A stretch of DNA of 64,000 nt from Inediibacterium massiliense (GTDB taxonomy: Bacteria > Bacillota > Clostridia > Peptostreptococcales > Thermotaleaceae), in NCBI RefSeq assembly GCF_001282725.1, contig NZ_LN876587.1:82108-146107 (forward strand). The letters are read 5' to 3'. Shown piece by piece: positions 25,474 to 33,485 of this stretch; the stretch's first letter is position 1; every line of letters begins with the position of its first letter. A model generated the notes under the pieces. That model worked only from the letters and a program-made list of their open reading frames with translations. It was not told the DNA's origin and ran no database searches. A program made the translations under genes and the position numbers.

Positions 25474-27318
25474 ATGGAAAATAAAATGTTTTGCTATCAA
25501 TGCCAAGAAACTGCAGGATGTACAGGATGCACCCAGATGGGTGTTTGTGGCAAAAAGCCCGATGTTGCTGGGACGCAGGATCTGTTAATATATGTAACTA
25601 AAGGGCTGTCAGCTGTTACCACTGCCCTTCGTGCCCAGGGTGGAGAGGTTTCTTCCACAATTAATCACTTGATTACATTAAATCTTTTCATAACAATTAC
25701 CAACGCCAACTTTGATAAAGAAGCGATCACAGCTCGTATCCGTGGAACATTGGATGCAAAGCGTGAACTGCTTGCACAGGTAAGAAATAGGGAAACGTTG
25801 CCCGAGGCGTCACACTGGGATGGGGATGCATCTACGTTTGAAGCAAAGGCAGCCAAGGTGGGTGTGCTTTCTACAGAAAATGAGGATATTCGTTCATTGC
25901 GTGAACTGATTACTTATGGCTTAAAAGGACTTTCCGCCTACTCCAAGCATGCTAACGTTTTGCTGCAAGAAGATGGTGAAGTTGATGCATTTCTCCAGCG
26001 TGCTCTGTCGGCGACTCTGGATGACAGTCTTTCCGCAGATGATTTGGTTGCACTGACACTGGAAACAGGAAAGTATGGTGTTTCCGGTATGGCTCTGCTG
26101 GACAAAGCAAATACGCAAGCCTACGGAAATCCTGAGATTACTAAGGTGAGTATTGGCGTGGGTTCTCGCCCAGGGATTTTGGTTTCCGGCCATGACCTGC
26201 GGGATTTGGAAATGCTGCTTAAGCAGACCCAAGAAGCTGGTGTGGATGTTTATACTCACTCTGAGATGTTGCCTGCACACTACTACCCTGCATTTAAGAA
26301 GTATCCTAATTTTGTAGGAAACTACGGGAATGCATGGTGGAAACAAAAAGAGGAATTTGAAACCTTCAACGGCCCAATTCTCATGACTACCAACTGCATT
26401 GTTCCTCCTAAGGATAGCTATAAAGACCGTCTGTATACAACCGGTGCAGCAGGCTTCCCTGGTTGCAAACATATTTCCGGTGCTATTGGAGAGGAAAAGG
26501 ATTTCTCAGAAATCATTGAACACGCAAAACATTGCGTAGCTCCAACAGAAATCGAGACTGGAGAAATTATAGGCGGCTTTGCACACAACCAAGTTCTGGC
26601 TCTCGCCGATCAGGTGGTTGCGGCAGTAAAATCAGGTGCAATCAAAAAGTTTGTGGTTATGGCAGGTTGTGATGGTCGTGCCAAGAGCCGTAATTATTAT
26701 ACTGACTTTGCCCAAGCTTTGCCAAAGGATGCGGTTATTCTCACTGCAGGTTGTGCCAAGTATAAGTACAACAAGTTGGAACTGGGTGACATCGGTGGTA
26801 TTCCTCGTGTATTGGATGCAGGACAGTGCAATGACTCCTACTCCTTGGCTGTTATCGCACTGAAGTTGAAAGAGGTTTTTGGATTGGAGGACATCAACGA
26901 TTTGCCTATCGTTTATAACATTGCTTGGTATGAGCAAAAAGCAGTGATTGTACTTCTGGCTCTGTTGTATTTGGGTGTGAAAAATATTCATTTAGGGCCA
27001 ACACTTCCTGCTTTCCTTAGTCCTAATGTAGCAAAGGTACTGGTAGAAAACTTTGGCATTGCAGGGATTGGAAATGTTGAGGACGACATAAAGCTGTTTT
27101 TTGACGAAGATACTACAAACGACCTTGTTACTGGTGATATGATAATGAGCGCTATTTTGCGTAAATACCCCGAAACTGCTCCTGCACTGATGGAGTGTGG
27201 AATGCATTGTTTAGGTTGTCCTTCCTCTCAGATGGAGACTTTAGCAGATGCATGTATGGTTCATGGCTTAAATGTGAATGATGTATTAAAAGCTGTAAAT
27301 CGTAAGGTGAACGGTTAA
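25474..27318 (+). CDS. hcp: Hybrid-cluster protein 1 with C-terminal DUF1858 domain
   Basis: The first 540 residues are a class I hybrid-cluster protein. Cys7, Cys10, Cys19 and Cys25 bind the proximal cluster. The hybrid-cluster ligands are recognisable as VSGHDL (His), THSEML (Glu), [30 protein letters not shown] and WYEQKA. The enzyme reduces NO to N2O or hydroxylamine to ammonia and can act in S-nitrosylation. About 65 extra residues at the end ([17 protein letters not shown]... [13 protein letters not shown]) form a DUF1858 domain with conserved cysteines, like the N-terminus of ScdA/RIC iron-repair proteins. At 614 residues it is longer than the usual 540-550. Confidence 0.92.
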   Translation: MENKMFCYQCQETAGCTGCTQMGVCGKKPDVAGTQDLLIYVTKGLSAVTTALRAQGGEVSSTINHLITLNLFITITNANFDKEAITARIRGTLDAKRELLAQVRNRETLPEASHWDGDASTFEAKAAKVGVLSTENEDIRSLRELITYGLKGLSAYSKHANVLLQEDGEVDAFLQRALSATLDDSLSADDLVALTLETGKYGVSGMALLDKANTQAYGNPEITKVSIGVGSRPGILVSGHDLRDLEMLLKQTQEAGVDVYTHSEMLPAHYYPAFKKYPNFVGNYGNAWWKQKEEFETFNGPILMTTNCIVPPKDSYKDRLYTTGAAGFPGCKHISGAIGEEKDFSEIIEHAKHCVAPTEIETGEIIGGFAHNQVLALADQVVAAVKSGAIKKFVVMAGCDGRAKSRNYYTDFAQALPKDAVILTAGCAKYKYNKLELGDIGGIPRVLDAGQCNDSYSLAVIALKLKEVFGLEDINDLPIVYNIAWYEQKAVIVLLALLYLGVKNIHLGPTLPAFLSPNVAKVLVENFGIAGIGNVEDDIKLFFDEDTTNDLVTGDMIMSAILRKYPETAPALMECGMHCLGCPSSQMETLADACMVHGLNVNDVLKAVNRKVNG

Positions 27319-27330
27319 CGTTGAGATTAA

Positions 27331-27367
27331 GGTCATGGAATACTTTATTATTCCATGACCACATTTT
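27331..27367 (+). terminator. Hairpin between hcp 1 and the downstream trio
   Basis: GGTCATGGAATA (27331-27342) pairs perfectly with TATTCCATGACC (27349-27360), then ACATTTTT. A strong 12-bp stem with a partial T run may reduce expression of the downstream genes relative to hcp. Confidence 0.75.
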
Positions 27368-27384
27368 TAGAAAGGGTTGAGATT

Positions 27385-27996
27385 ATGAGTGCATTTTTAG
27401 GGCCAATTCATTACTGGCTTTATCGTAAAATTCAGTTGCAGGAGGGATTGACGGAAGCAATGTTGTCTTCGATTCCGTCAGAAGAAGAGCGTAATACCTT
27501 GGAAAACAAGCTAAATACAACTTATGGAATTGTTGAGCGACGCCCGTTGGAAGACGTGATTGATAACGGTAACATCCACGGTTGGTTGCAAGGCCAAATC
27601 GGTATTGCAGAGAAGCGCTTTGCAGCAACAGTTACAGAAATTTTACATGGCGATCCAACAAAAATTGAAGTGCTTAAACAACGGGCATTTCAACTGGGAT
27701 TGCATAATCCTTTGTTAGATTCTAATGATGCTCAGGAAATCTATCGAGCTTTGAATGATGTACTGCTGGAAGGCATGCCCTGTGACCACGTCAATGAAGT
27801 TTTGGAGCAGAGTGAGCAACGTGTTCGCTGGCACCAGACTGTGGATTTGCATTTACCTTTTTGGGATGCAGTAGGTGGAAAGATTGAAAACTATTATTTA
27901 TTACGAGACGCTTTTGTTTCAGGGAGTCTCTCTGGCAGTCGTTTTTCTTTTCAGCGGATAGACGGGCAGTTTCTCATTGAGGAGGTGCAAAGATGA
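27385..27996 (+). CDS. Unrecognised Hcp-operon companion protein
   Basis: The 203-residue protein MSAFLGPIHYWLYRKIQLQE... looks helical and carries several possible metal ligands (His9, His in NIHGWLQGQI, and HQTVDLHLPFWDAVGG near residue 150). I do not recognise a named domain, though I believe similar proteins accompany hemerythrins and Hcp in anaerobes. ATG 27385 follows AAAGGG. Its stop region overlaps the start of the hemerythrin gene (ATGA-type overlap at 27993), so the two should work together. Confidence 0.6.
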   Translation: MSAFLGPIHYWLYRKIQLQEGLTEAMLSSIPSEEERNTLENKLNTTYGIVERRPLEDVIDNGNIHGWLQGQIGIAEKRFAATVTEILHGDPTKIEVLKQRAFQLGLHNPLLDSNDAQEIYRALNDVLLEGMPCDHVNEVLEQSEQRVRWHQTVDLHLPFWDAVGGKIENYYLLRDAFVSGSLSGSRFSFQRIDGQFLIEEVQR

Positions 27997-28550
27997 ATTC
28001 TATTGAATTAATGGTACAGGAACATAAAAATATTCTTGCCCTTGTAGCGGTAATCCGTAATGCCGGCTGCCGCATATTGGAGGGTGCCCCCATAGAAGTA
28101 AATGATTTTAGGGATATGATTACCTTTGCACGAACCTATGCGGATCAACATCATCATGGGAAAGAGGAGCGGATTTTGTTCCGAGAGATGACGGGGCGGC
28201 TGGGTCCTGCTGCCGTAAAGCTGATTCAACATGGTATGTTGGTTGAGCATGATATGGGGAGGTTTCACTTGGGTGAGCTTGAAATTGCATTGGAACGTTA
28301 TGAGTCTGCTCCAAATACTCTGGACAAGCTAGAAATTTTGGTAAACGCCGGTGCATGGGCGAACCTATTACAACGTCATATTGACAAAGAGAATAATGTA
28401 GTTTATACGTTTGCAGGACGTAGCCTTACGGATGATGTGTTGCAGAGCATAAACAGTGAAGTGGAACTTTTTGAAAGTCAAGCGGAAGAGAAGGGAGTTC
28501 AGGAGGCTGCTTTGAATTTGTTGAAACAGCTCACGGAAAAATATTGCTAA
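27993..28550 (+). CDS. Hemerythrin-domain protein
   Basis: The 185-residue four-helix protein has the ligand pattern of the hemerythrin/HHE family: EHK at residues 10-12, HHHGKEE (about 47-53), HGMLVEHDMGRFH (about 77-89) and LLQRHIDKENNVVY (about 125-138). A di-iron centre would bind O2 or NO. It overlaps the upstream gene by four bases behind GAGGTG. In this company it may sense or detoxify NO or repair iron centres. Confidence 0.88.
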   Translation: MNSIELMVQEHKNILALVAVIRNAGCRILEGAPIEVNDFRDMITFARTYADQHHHGKEERILFREMTGRLGPAAVKLIQHGMLVEHDMGRFHLGELEIALERYESAPNTLDKLEILVNAGAWANLLQRHIDKENNVVYTFAGRSLTDDVLQSINSEVELFESQAEEKGVQEAALNLLKQLTEKYC

Positions 28551-28574
28551 TTCAAAGAAAGAAGGGATATGATT

Positions 28575-29261
28575 ATGAGTTTCGAACAATGGAAGGAACA
28601 AATTTCGAATTTTGAACGCATTGATGTTCGCCACTTACAAGGAAACTTTTTCCCTGGTTTACAAAAACGTGCTGCTGGATTGGATAAAGGTTGTGGATTT
28701 ACAATTATACAAACTTTTGAGCCCCTACCTCTTTATGCCCCTATGGAAGCTCTTGGGTTTGAACATTTTGCGCAACAAGTGGGGGAAGATGAGTTTCATA
28801 TTTATTTCTATCGTGTGCAGGAGACTGAGACGGCTGAAGTGGCGCCCTTTCGCCCCCTAGCTTTGTTGAACTATCCCATGATTGATGAAAGACTAGGCCA
28901 AATAGCTGTGGACTTTTGGGATCTTACATGGAATGATCAAAAGCGAACGTTGCCTTATGAGATGCGTTTGCTGCTTTCTCTGACGAATGCAGTGGGTGCG
29001 GGGCGAATGCGTCAAGCAACGAGAGAATTGGTAAAGGCGTATATCCATGGGCTTGATTCTGCTGCTCTGGACGATGTCTTTGAACTTCTGGCGTGGAATC
29101 AGGGAATTGGTTATTTTAGTTCGGAAATCGGACCATCGCAGCTATTTCAGGCATACAAACTAATCAAGACTCGTGAGAAATCAGGTAAGCAGCGCAGCGA
29201 AATTGAACATGAATTAAAGGAGAAATTTGGAGAAAAGAATCCCGAAGTTAAGGTGCAGTAA
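28575..29261 (+). CDS. DUF2249 domain fused to an AhpD-like helical domain
   Basis: In this 228-residue protein, residues 15-80 (RIDVRHLQGNFFPGLQKRAA...FTIIQTFEPLPLYAPME) match DUF2249, a TusA-like fold common beside hemerythrins. Residues 115-210 (MRLLLSLTNAVGAGRMRQATRELV...LAWNQGIGYFSSEIG) resemble a carboxymuconolactone decarboxylase/AhpD-like helical domain, but without the CxxC redox pair. It is read in the same operon, 24 bases after the hemerythrin gene, behind AAGAAGGG. The role is unknown. Confidence 0.7.
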   Translation: MSFEQWKEQISNFERIDVRHLQGNFFPGLQKRAAGLDKGCGFTIIQTFEPLPLYAPMEALGFEHFAQQVGEDEFHIYFYRVQETETAEVAPFRPLALLNYPMIDERLGQIAVDFWDLTWNDQKRTLPYEMRLLLSLTNAVGAGRMRQATRELVKAYIHGLDSAALDDVFELLAWNQGIGYFSSEIGPSQLFQAYKLIKTREKSGKQRSEIEHELKEKFGEKNPEVKVQ

Positions 29262-29293
29262 CCCTGTTTTTTTACTAAAAAATTACGGTAAAA

Positions 29294-29383
29294 GTCTATC
29301 TGGGAATGCGGGTGATACCGCACGAATTCTGTATGTCCAGATAGGTGTAAAGGCATCAGCCGAGAAATGAGAGGTTTTGCCTT
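29294..29383 (+). ncRNA. Structured RNA candidate upstream of the crp gene
   Basis: Three stems can be drawn. CTATCTGG (29296-29303) pairs perfectly with CCAGATAG (29337-29344). Inside it TGCGG (29307-29311) pairs with CCGCA (29318-29322) around a GTGATA loop. Downstream AAGGCA (29350-29355) pairs with TGCCTT (29378-29383). The stretch encodes no convincing protein. The nested stem and conserved-looking loops suggest a riboswitch, an attenuator or the 3' end of the operon transcript. It does not match a riboswitch class that I can name with confidence. Confidence 0.5.
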
Positions 29384-29417
29384 AACACTAGCTTTCAATT
29401 TGAACTTCTATGCATAG

Positions 29418-29459
29418 TATAATAGGCTTATCTCATTAAACTATGTTGTTTTATGAAAT
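29418..29459 (+). promoter_or_regulatory. Promoter -10 and half operator before crp 1
   Basis: TATAAT lies at 29418-29423. About 20 bases downstream, ATGTTGTTTTATGAAAT (29443-29459) keeps one complete half (GTTGTTTTA) of the regulon palindrome and loses the other. The site is close to the expected transcription start, so it could mediate autoregulation. Confidence 0.45.
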
Positions 29460-29472
29460 GGTGGGAATATAA

Positions 29473-30138
29473 ATGGATGCTCTTTTTTTATCAAATACAA
29501 GTTTGTTTCGTGGAATTACACCAGAAGAAGTGACTTCTATGCTGGGCTGCCTGATGGCGGAAGAGAAATGCTACCAGAAAGATGAAGTGATTTACCGTGC
29601 AGGAGATACTGTTCATAAATTAGGCATGGTATTATCTGGAAACGTCTCTATTGAGCACGACGACATTTGGGGGAATAAAAGTGTTTTAGATAAAATTGGA
29701 CATGGTCAAGTATTTGCGGAAACCTATGCCTGTGCACCTGGGGAACCTTTGATGGTTAGTGCGGTGGCGGCAGAATGCACACTCGTTTTATTTCTGAATG
29801 TAGCAAAAACATTGCAACCGTGTCCATCTGCCTGCGAATATCATGGAAAACTAATTCGAAACCTGCTGACAATCTCATCCCAAAAAAACTTAACTTTATC
29901 ACGGCGTATTTTTCATACTTCAGCAAAGTCTATTCGGGGGCGGTTGCTATCTTATCTTTCTTTCCAGGCGACTCGTGAGGGCAGGCATGAATTTGATATC
30001 CCTTTTAATCGGCAACAGTTGGCCGATTACCTAAGTGTAGACCGCAGTGCACTTTCAAATGAATTAGGTAAAATGCAACGGGAAGGGTTGTTTACGGTTC
30101 ATAGAAACCACTTTTTAATAAAAACCGACTTGGTATAA
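29473..30138 (+). CDS. Crp/Fnr-family regulator 1 (HcpR-like)
   Basis: The 221-residue protein has an N-terminal cyclic-nucleotide-type sensor domain and a C-terminal HTH_Crp motif with recognition segment FNRQQLADYLSVDRSALSNE (about 175-194). The sensor domain ends in CPSACEYH, a C-x3-C-x2-H motif also present in regulator 2, which might bind a metal or haem; this is speculative. Gene context fits an HcpR-type sensor of nitrosative stress controlling the hcp genes. Confidence 0.85.
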   Translation: MDALFLSNTSLFRGITPEEVTSMLGCLMAEEKCYQKDEVIYRAGDTVHKLGMVLSGNVSIEHDDIWGNKSVLDKIGHGQVFAETYACAPGEPLMVSAVAAECTLVLFLNVAKTLQPCPSACEYHGKLIRNLLTISSQKNLTLSRRIFHTSAKSIRGRLLSYLSFQATREGRHEFDIPFNRQQLADYLSVDRSALSNELGKMQREGLFTVHRNHFLIKTDLV

Positions 30139-30218
30139 AAAATTTTAATCCATTCACAACACAATTATATTGTTGGAGCAGTCATTCTTTCCTAATAGTG
30201 GTGTGGTTGTATACTTCA

Positions 30219-30250
30219 TCGTGAGCCTATACTTAAGAGTCACTTTTTTT
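30219..30250 (+). terminator. Weak terminator after crp 1
   Basis: GTGA and TCAC form a short stem before TTTTTTT. Pairing is limited, so this is a tentative call. Confidence 0.35.
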
Positions 30251-30362
30251 GTTGTTCTATAGCTATCTTCATCTAGGCTGAGATTTGACCTGTTTCTTTT
30301 AATTTATTTTTCTGCTTTTAGCTTCCAGAGTGTTTACTATCTATAGATAATTAATTTTGTAA

Positions 30363-30388
30363 TTTCATGCTGCGTACGCAACATGAAA
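30363..30388 (+). promoter_or_regulatory. Regulon operator before the metallo-beta-lactamase-fold gene
   Basis: A 26-base palindrome with 12 of 13 pairs (arms 30363-30375 and 30376-30388) has the core GCTGCGTACGCAAC, a one-base variant of GTTGy-N4-rCAAC. It lies about 90 bases before the ATG at 30476. The rest of 30139-30475 holds nothing else I can identify beyond a weak hairpin. Confidence 0.65.
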
Positions 30389-30475
30389 CAGAGAAACTTA
30401 TGTTAAACTAAAATTATTACTAACATTAACAATACGAAACAAAGTATAAATATATGGATAAAAGGAGGAAAATTT

Positions 30476-31180
30476 ATGTATTATTCAATTTCAGATTCAT
30501 GTACAGTTCTGGGAAAAGTTATACAAAAACCAGATCGTAGTTTTTCATTTTTAGCGTATCTCTTGCGGGGAGAAAAGAATGTGCTTATTGATACTGTTCC
30601 CGAAAAAGTTGGAGAGACGTTCATGGCTGAGTTAAAACAGTTAGTTCCCCTTAGCCAGTTGGATGCGATCATCCTTAATCATTCTGAAGAAGATCATAGC
30701 GGAGCTCTTGCACTATTGTTGGCTGAAAGTGCGGATATTCCAATTTACTGCACAGCAGCCTGCAAACATCGTTTGGTTTCCCGTTATCCTAATGCAAATT
30801 TTATAGAAGTGGAAGATTTATCAACATTAAAAGTTGGAACATTTGAGTTTCGCTTTACCCATACGCCAGGATTGCATTGGGATGATAATATGGTTACTTA
30901 TTTTGAAAATGAACAAATCTTGTTTTCCAATGATTTGTTTGGGCAATATTTGGGATGCGAACCGCCCTTGGATAAAGACTACACCACTGACAGGGTTTTA
31001 CAGGGAGCAAAAGCATATTTTGATAAGGTGTTTGCACAAGCAACATCCAATGAGAAACGTGCTGTTTTGGGCTTGGCAGACTTGGAATTGGAATGTGTCG
31101 CACCTGGACATGGTGTAATTTTGACAGGAAAGTTAAATGATGTTTTTGCTCTTTATGAAACAGAATGCGCTGTGTATTAA
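30476..31180 (+). CDS. Flavodiiron-like metallo-beta-lactamase protein lacking flavodoxin
   Basis: The 234-residue protein has the di-iron ligand set of flavodiiron NO/O2 reductases: His69-x-Glu71-x-Asp73-His74 (NHSEEDHSG), His134, Asp153 and His212 (PGHG). The Glu in the first motif points to iron rather than zinc. The usual C-terminal flavodoxin domain (full length about 400 residues) is absent, so FMN must come from another protein, perhaps via rubredoxin. It stands alone behind AAAGGAGG with its own operator. Confidence 0.85.
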   Translation: MYYSISDSCTVLGKVIQKPDRSFSFLAYLLRGEKNVLIDTVPEKVGETFMAELKQLVPLSQLDAIILNHSEEDHSGALALLLAESADIPIYCTAACKHRLVSRYPNANFIEVEDLSTLKVGTFEFRFTHTPGLHWDDNMVTYFENEQILFSNDLFGQYLGCEPPLDKDYTTDRVLQGAKAYFDKVFAQATSNEKRAVLGLADLELECVAPGHGVILTGKLNDVFALYETECAVY

Positions 31181-31244
31181 TTGTGGTCATATCAGAAAGC
31201 GTAAGGTAAAACCGTTGAAAAAGACCTATTGCGAAAATTTAGGG

Positions 31245-31922
31245 CTAATCATTGTTTAATTTTAAGAGATGAAATGTATTCTTTTCAAAGTCCAGCAAGC
31301 CCTCGGAACGCATTTGTGATAATTCACGTGTTAATGCGCTGCGATCTGCGCATAGATAAGCAGCCAACTCGAGACGTCCTAAAGGAATATCAAAATATGC
31401 ACAACCTTGCTGTTGGGCTTGAATGGAAAGATAAGTCATAATTTTTTCTCGTAGAGTTTTCTTTGAGGTCACTTCGATTTTTTCTAACAGCTGGATATTT
31501 TTGTTGCTAATAAGCCTTACCATATTTTCGATTAGCCGATGATGGAAGGTGCAGGACATGCTGCAAGAGTGTAAGACCTTATTATAAGGAAGAAATAAAA
31601 TCAAACAATCTGTTCCTACAGCAAAAGTAACTTTGGAGTCAGGAAGGTTTCCGCAGGCAAAAGTTTCTCCGAAAACTTCTCCTATTTTCATAGAAACGAT
31701 AAGGGTTTGGGTGCCCCCAATATCCTCTTTAATCATATTAACAGATCCGCTTAAAATGACGCCAACAGATTTTATTGATTCACCTGCAAGAAAAATAAGT
31801 TCCCCCTTTTTGTAGGAACGCAAATAGCTTCCCAGACAAGTAAGCACAGAATCAATTTCGGTTTCTTTGATTCCTTCGAGTAACGGCATTTTCTGAAGTA
31901 GTTTAATATAAACGGTATGCAC
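31245..31922 (-). CDS. Crp/Fnr-family regulator 2 (HcpR-like)
   Basis: The 225-residue regulator has the sensor domain, the C-x3-C-x2-H motif (CSMSCTFH) and a C-terminal HTH (LGRLELAAYLCADRSALTRE). ATG 31922 follows AAGGAGGTG. It is convergent with the flavodiiron-like gene. A perfect operator copy lies about 45 bases upstream of its start (31966-31979), which points to auto- or cross-regulation. Confidence 0.85.
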   Translation of the reverse strand: MHTVYIKLLQKMPLLEGIKETEIDSVLTCLGSYLRSYKKGELIFLAGESIKSVGVILSGSVNMIKEDIGGTQTLIVSMKIGEVFGETFACGNLPDSKVTFAVGTDCLILFLPYNKVLHSCSMSCTFHHRLIENMVRLISNKNIQLLEKIEVTSKKTLREKIMTYLSIQAQQQGCAYFDIPLGRLELAAYLCADRSALTRELSQMRSEGLLDFEKNTFHLLKLNND

Positions 31923-31965
31923 TTAGAGCACCTCCTTGAAAGGAGTATAAATGAAATTTTTACTT

Positions 31966-31979
31966 GTTGCAAGTGCAAC
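31966..31979 (-). promoter_or_regulatory. Perfect regulon operator upstream of crp 2
   Basis: GTTGCAAGTGCAAC is a perfect 14-bp palindrome (GTTGC-N4-GCAAC). It lies between the start codon and the expected promoter region of crp 2, a position suited to repression or activation by the regulator. Confidence 0.7.
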
Positions 31980-32059
31980 CTGTAGGCATTTATTTAGTGG
32001 GAAGAGGATTGACATCCAAAGTTCTGTCACGGGAGGTTTATAAATAATGAGTGGAAAGT

Positions 32060-32079
32060 GCGTCAATAGATTATGACGC
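32060..32079. repeat. Small hairpin in the crp 2/crp 3 spacer
   Basis: GCGTCA and TGACGC surround an 8-base loop. No T run follows; the function is unknown. Confidence 0.4.
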
Positions 32080-32133
32080 GAGATTAGTTACTTTAATATT
32101 GAAATTTACCTTCTAAATTAACTTTAATAAACT

Positions 32134-32184
32134 AAAAAAAGGAATCAACCAGCGATAATATCTTGCTGTTTGATTCCTTTTTTA
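32134..32184. terminator. Bidirectional terminator after crp 3
   Basis: AAAAAAAGGAATCAA (32134-32148) pairs with TTGATTCCTTTTTT (32170-32183), with an inner CAGC/GCTG stem. A and T tracts on both sides allow use in both directions; crp 3 transcription enters from the right. Confidence 0.85.
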
Positions 32185-32241
32185 GTATTGATTTCCATAT
32201 TTAGTTTACTGTTCTTCTAAAGTCATTCTTGTACTTGGGAT

Positions 32242-32889
32242 TTATCTGTAGTATTTTATTACAATTGTACGATTATCAATCTCAATAATACCTTCTTCTT
32301 TTAATTTTTTAAGCTCTCTAAAGAGAGAAGGTCTTTGTACACCTAAATAATCTGCCAGTTGCCTTTTACTCATTGGAAGCAGAATTACCGAGGATTTCTG
32401 TATGATAGCTTGCTGTTTAAAATAATACATAATATTTTCACGAAGTGTTCTTTGAGTAAACATTGCTATCTTCTGATTTATTCCTTGCGAATTTTGTGAG
32501 ATTGACTTTATATAATGCAATGTAAAATTATAGTCGTGCAAGAGTTCTAATACAGCATTTGTGTCAATGTGGAGAATTTCACAATCTGTAAGACAATAGA
32601 TATTAAGAGGATAACTGTGGTTTTCACCAAATAATAAATTTGCTCCTATCACACTTCCTTTGCTAAATTCAAACATTGTAGTTGATGAACCATTAGTTGA
32701 TAAAGAATACGCAACCAAACTTCCTGACAATACAATATCCAATGTTCTACAAGTTTCATTTGCATTATGAACGGTTACACCCTTCGAATAGTGTTTTTTA
32801 TAAATATGATTACCTGCCAATAGTTTTTCTAAGTCAGATTCCTTTACAGCTGAAAATAATGAAATATTTCGTAAAAAGTCAATATTCAT
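32242..32889 (-). CDS. Crp/Fnr-family regulator 3
   Basis: The 215-residue regulator begins MNIDFLRNISLFSAVKESD and ends with an HTH (MSKRQLADYLGVQRPSLFRE). Start 32889 was chosen because GGAGGAG lies upstream; the longer frame has no ribosome site. It lacks the C-x3-C-x2-H motif of the other two regulators, so it probably senses a different signal. It is divergent from the permease pair and probably controls it. Confidence 0.85.
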   Translation of the reverse strand: MNIDFLRNISLFSAVKESDLEKLLAGNHIYKKHYSKGVTVHNANETCRTLDIVLSGSLVAYSLSTNGSSTTMFEFSKGSVIGANLLFGENHSYPLNIYCLTDCEILHIDTNAVLELLHDYNFTLHYIKSISQNSQGINQKIAMFTQRTLRENIMYYFKQQAIIQKSSVILLPMSKRQLADYLGVQRPSLFRELKKLKEEGIIEIDNRTIVIKYYR

Positions 32890-32960
32890 GTGAATTACTC
32901 CTCCATCTAAAAACATTATATCAAAAAGAAACATTGGTGTCTATTTGAGAATGATAAACT

Positions 32961-32983
32961 ACTTTATAATTGTATTATTACAA
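32961..32983. promoter_or_regulatory. Divergent control region of crp 3 and the permease operon
   Basis: TATAAT (32965-32970) overlaps TTGTATTATTACAA (32970-32983), an inverted repeat TTGTA-N4-TACAA that differs from the other operators. It could be the site of regulator 3. Confidence 0.4.
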
Positions 32984-33002
32984 AAAGAAAAGGAGGATTT
33001 GT

Positions 33003-33485
33003 ATGGATATTTTTACAGTAGCAATGTGGATAGGAACGATCATATTCCTTTTGATTTCCTTAAAAAAGGATAAAGTTAAGACATTGAAAGCACTTAAAAT
33101 GGCATTTGGTATGGGCAAGGGTATGTTGGGGAGCATCTTATCAATTATTTTTTTGATTGGTTTAATTCTAACAATATTACCGCCAGAGAATATTGCCAAA
33201 TTTGTGGGAAGTCAATCATTGTTCATAGCAACAGTGGGTTCAGCGGCATTTGGAACAGTAACTCTGATTCCTGCCTTTATTGCTTTTCCCCTTGTCGGCA
33301 CACTGGTTGATGCCGGGGTTAGTATTGTTCCTTCCGTAGCATTTTTAACTACACTTACCATGGTAGGGGTCGTAACATTCCCGCTTGAAAAGCGAGAATT
33401 TGGGTTTAAATTTACTGCTATCAGAAATGGGTTAAGCTTTTTATTTGCCATAATTATCGCTATGGTAATGGGGGTGATTGTATGA
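33003..33485 (+). CDS. Permease half 1 (YraQ/DUF318-like)
   Basis: The 160-residue protein consists of four or five membrane segments. The pattern SQSLFIATVGSAAFGTVTLI...AFPLVGTLVDAGV is that of half a DUF318/YraQ-type permease, a family that includes the organoarsenic exporter ArsP. ATG 33003 follows AGGAGG. The stop overlaps the start of the second half by four bases, so the two chains form one transporter. The substrate is unknown. Confidence 0.75.
   Translation: MDIFTVAMWIGTIIFLLISLKKDKVKTLKALKMAFGMGKGMLGSILSIIFLIGLILTILPPENIAKFVGSQSLFIATVGSAAFGTVTLIPAFIAFPLVGTLVDAGVSIVPSVAFLTTLTMVGVVTFPLEKREFGFKFTAIRNGLSFLFAIIIAMVMGVIV

Noticed and set aside
25921-26472. A 183-residue reverse frame inside hcp 1
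   Set aside because: The forward frame carries all Hcp ligands; the reverse frame has no independent support.
29294-29383. Cobalamin riboswitch
   Set aside because: GGGAATGCGGGTGATACCG has some likeness to the cobalamin core, but the expected downstream ACTGT and the AGGTGC pairing are missing. It is kept only as an unassigned structure.
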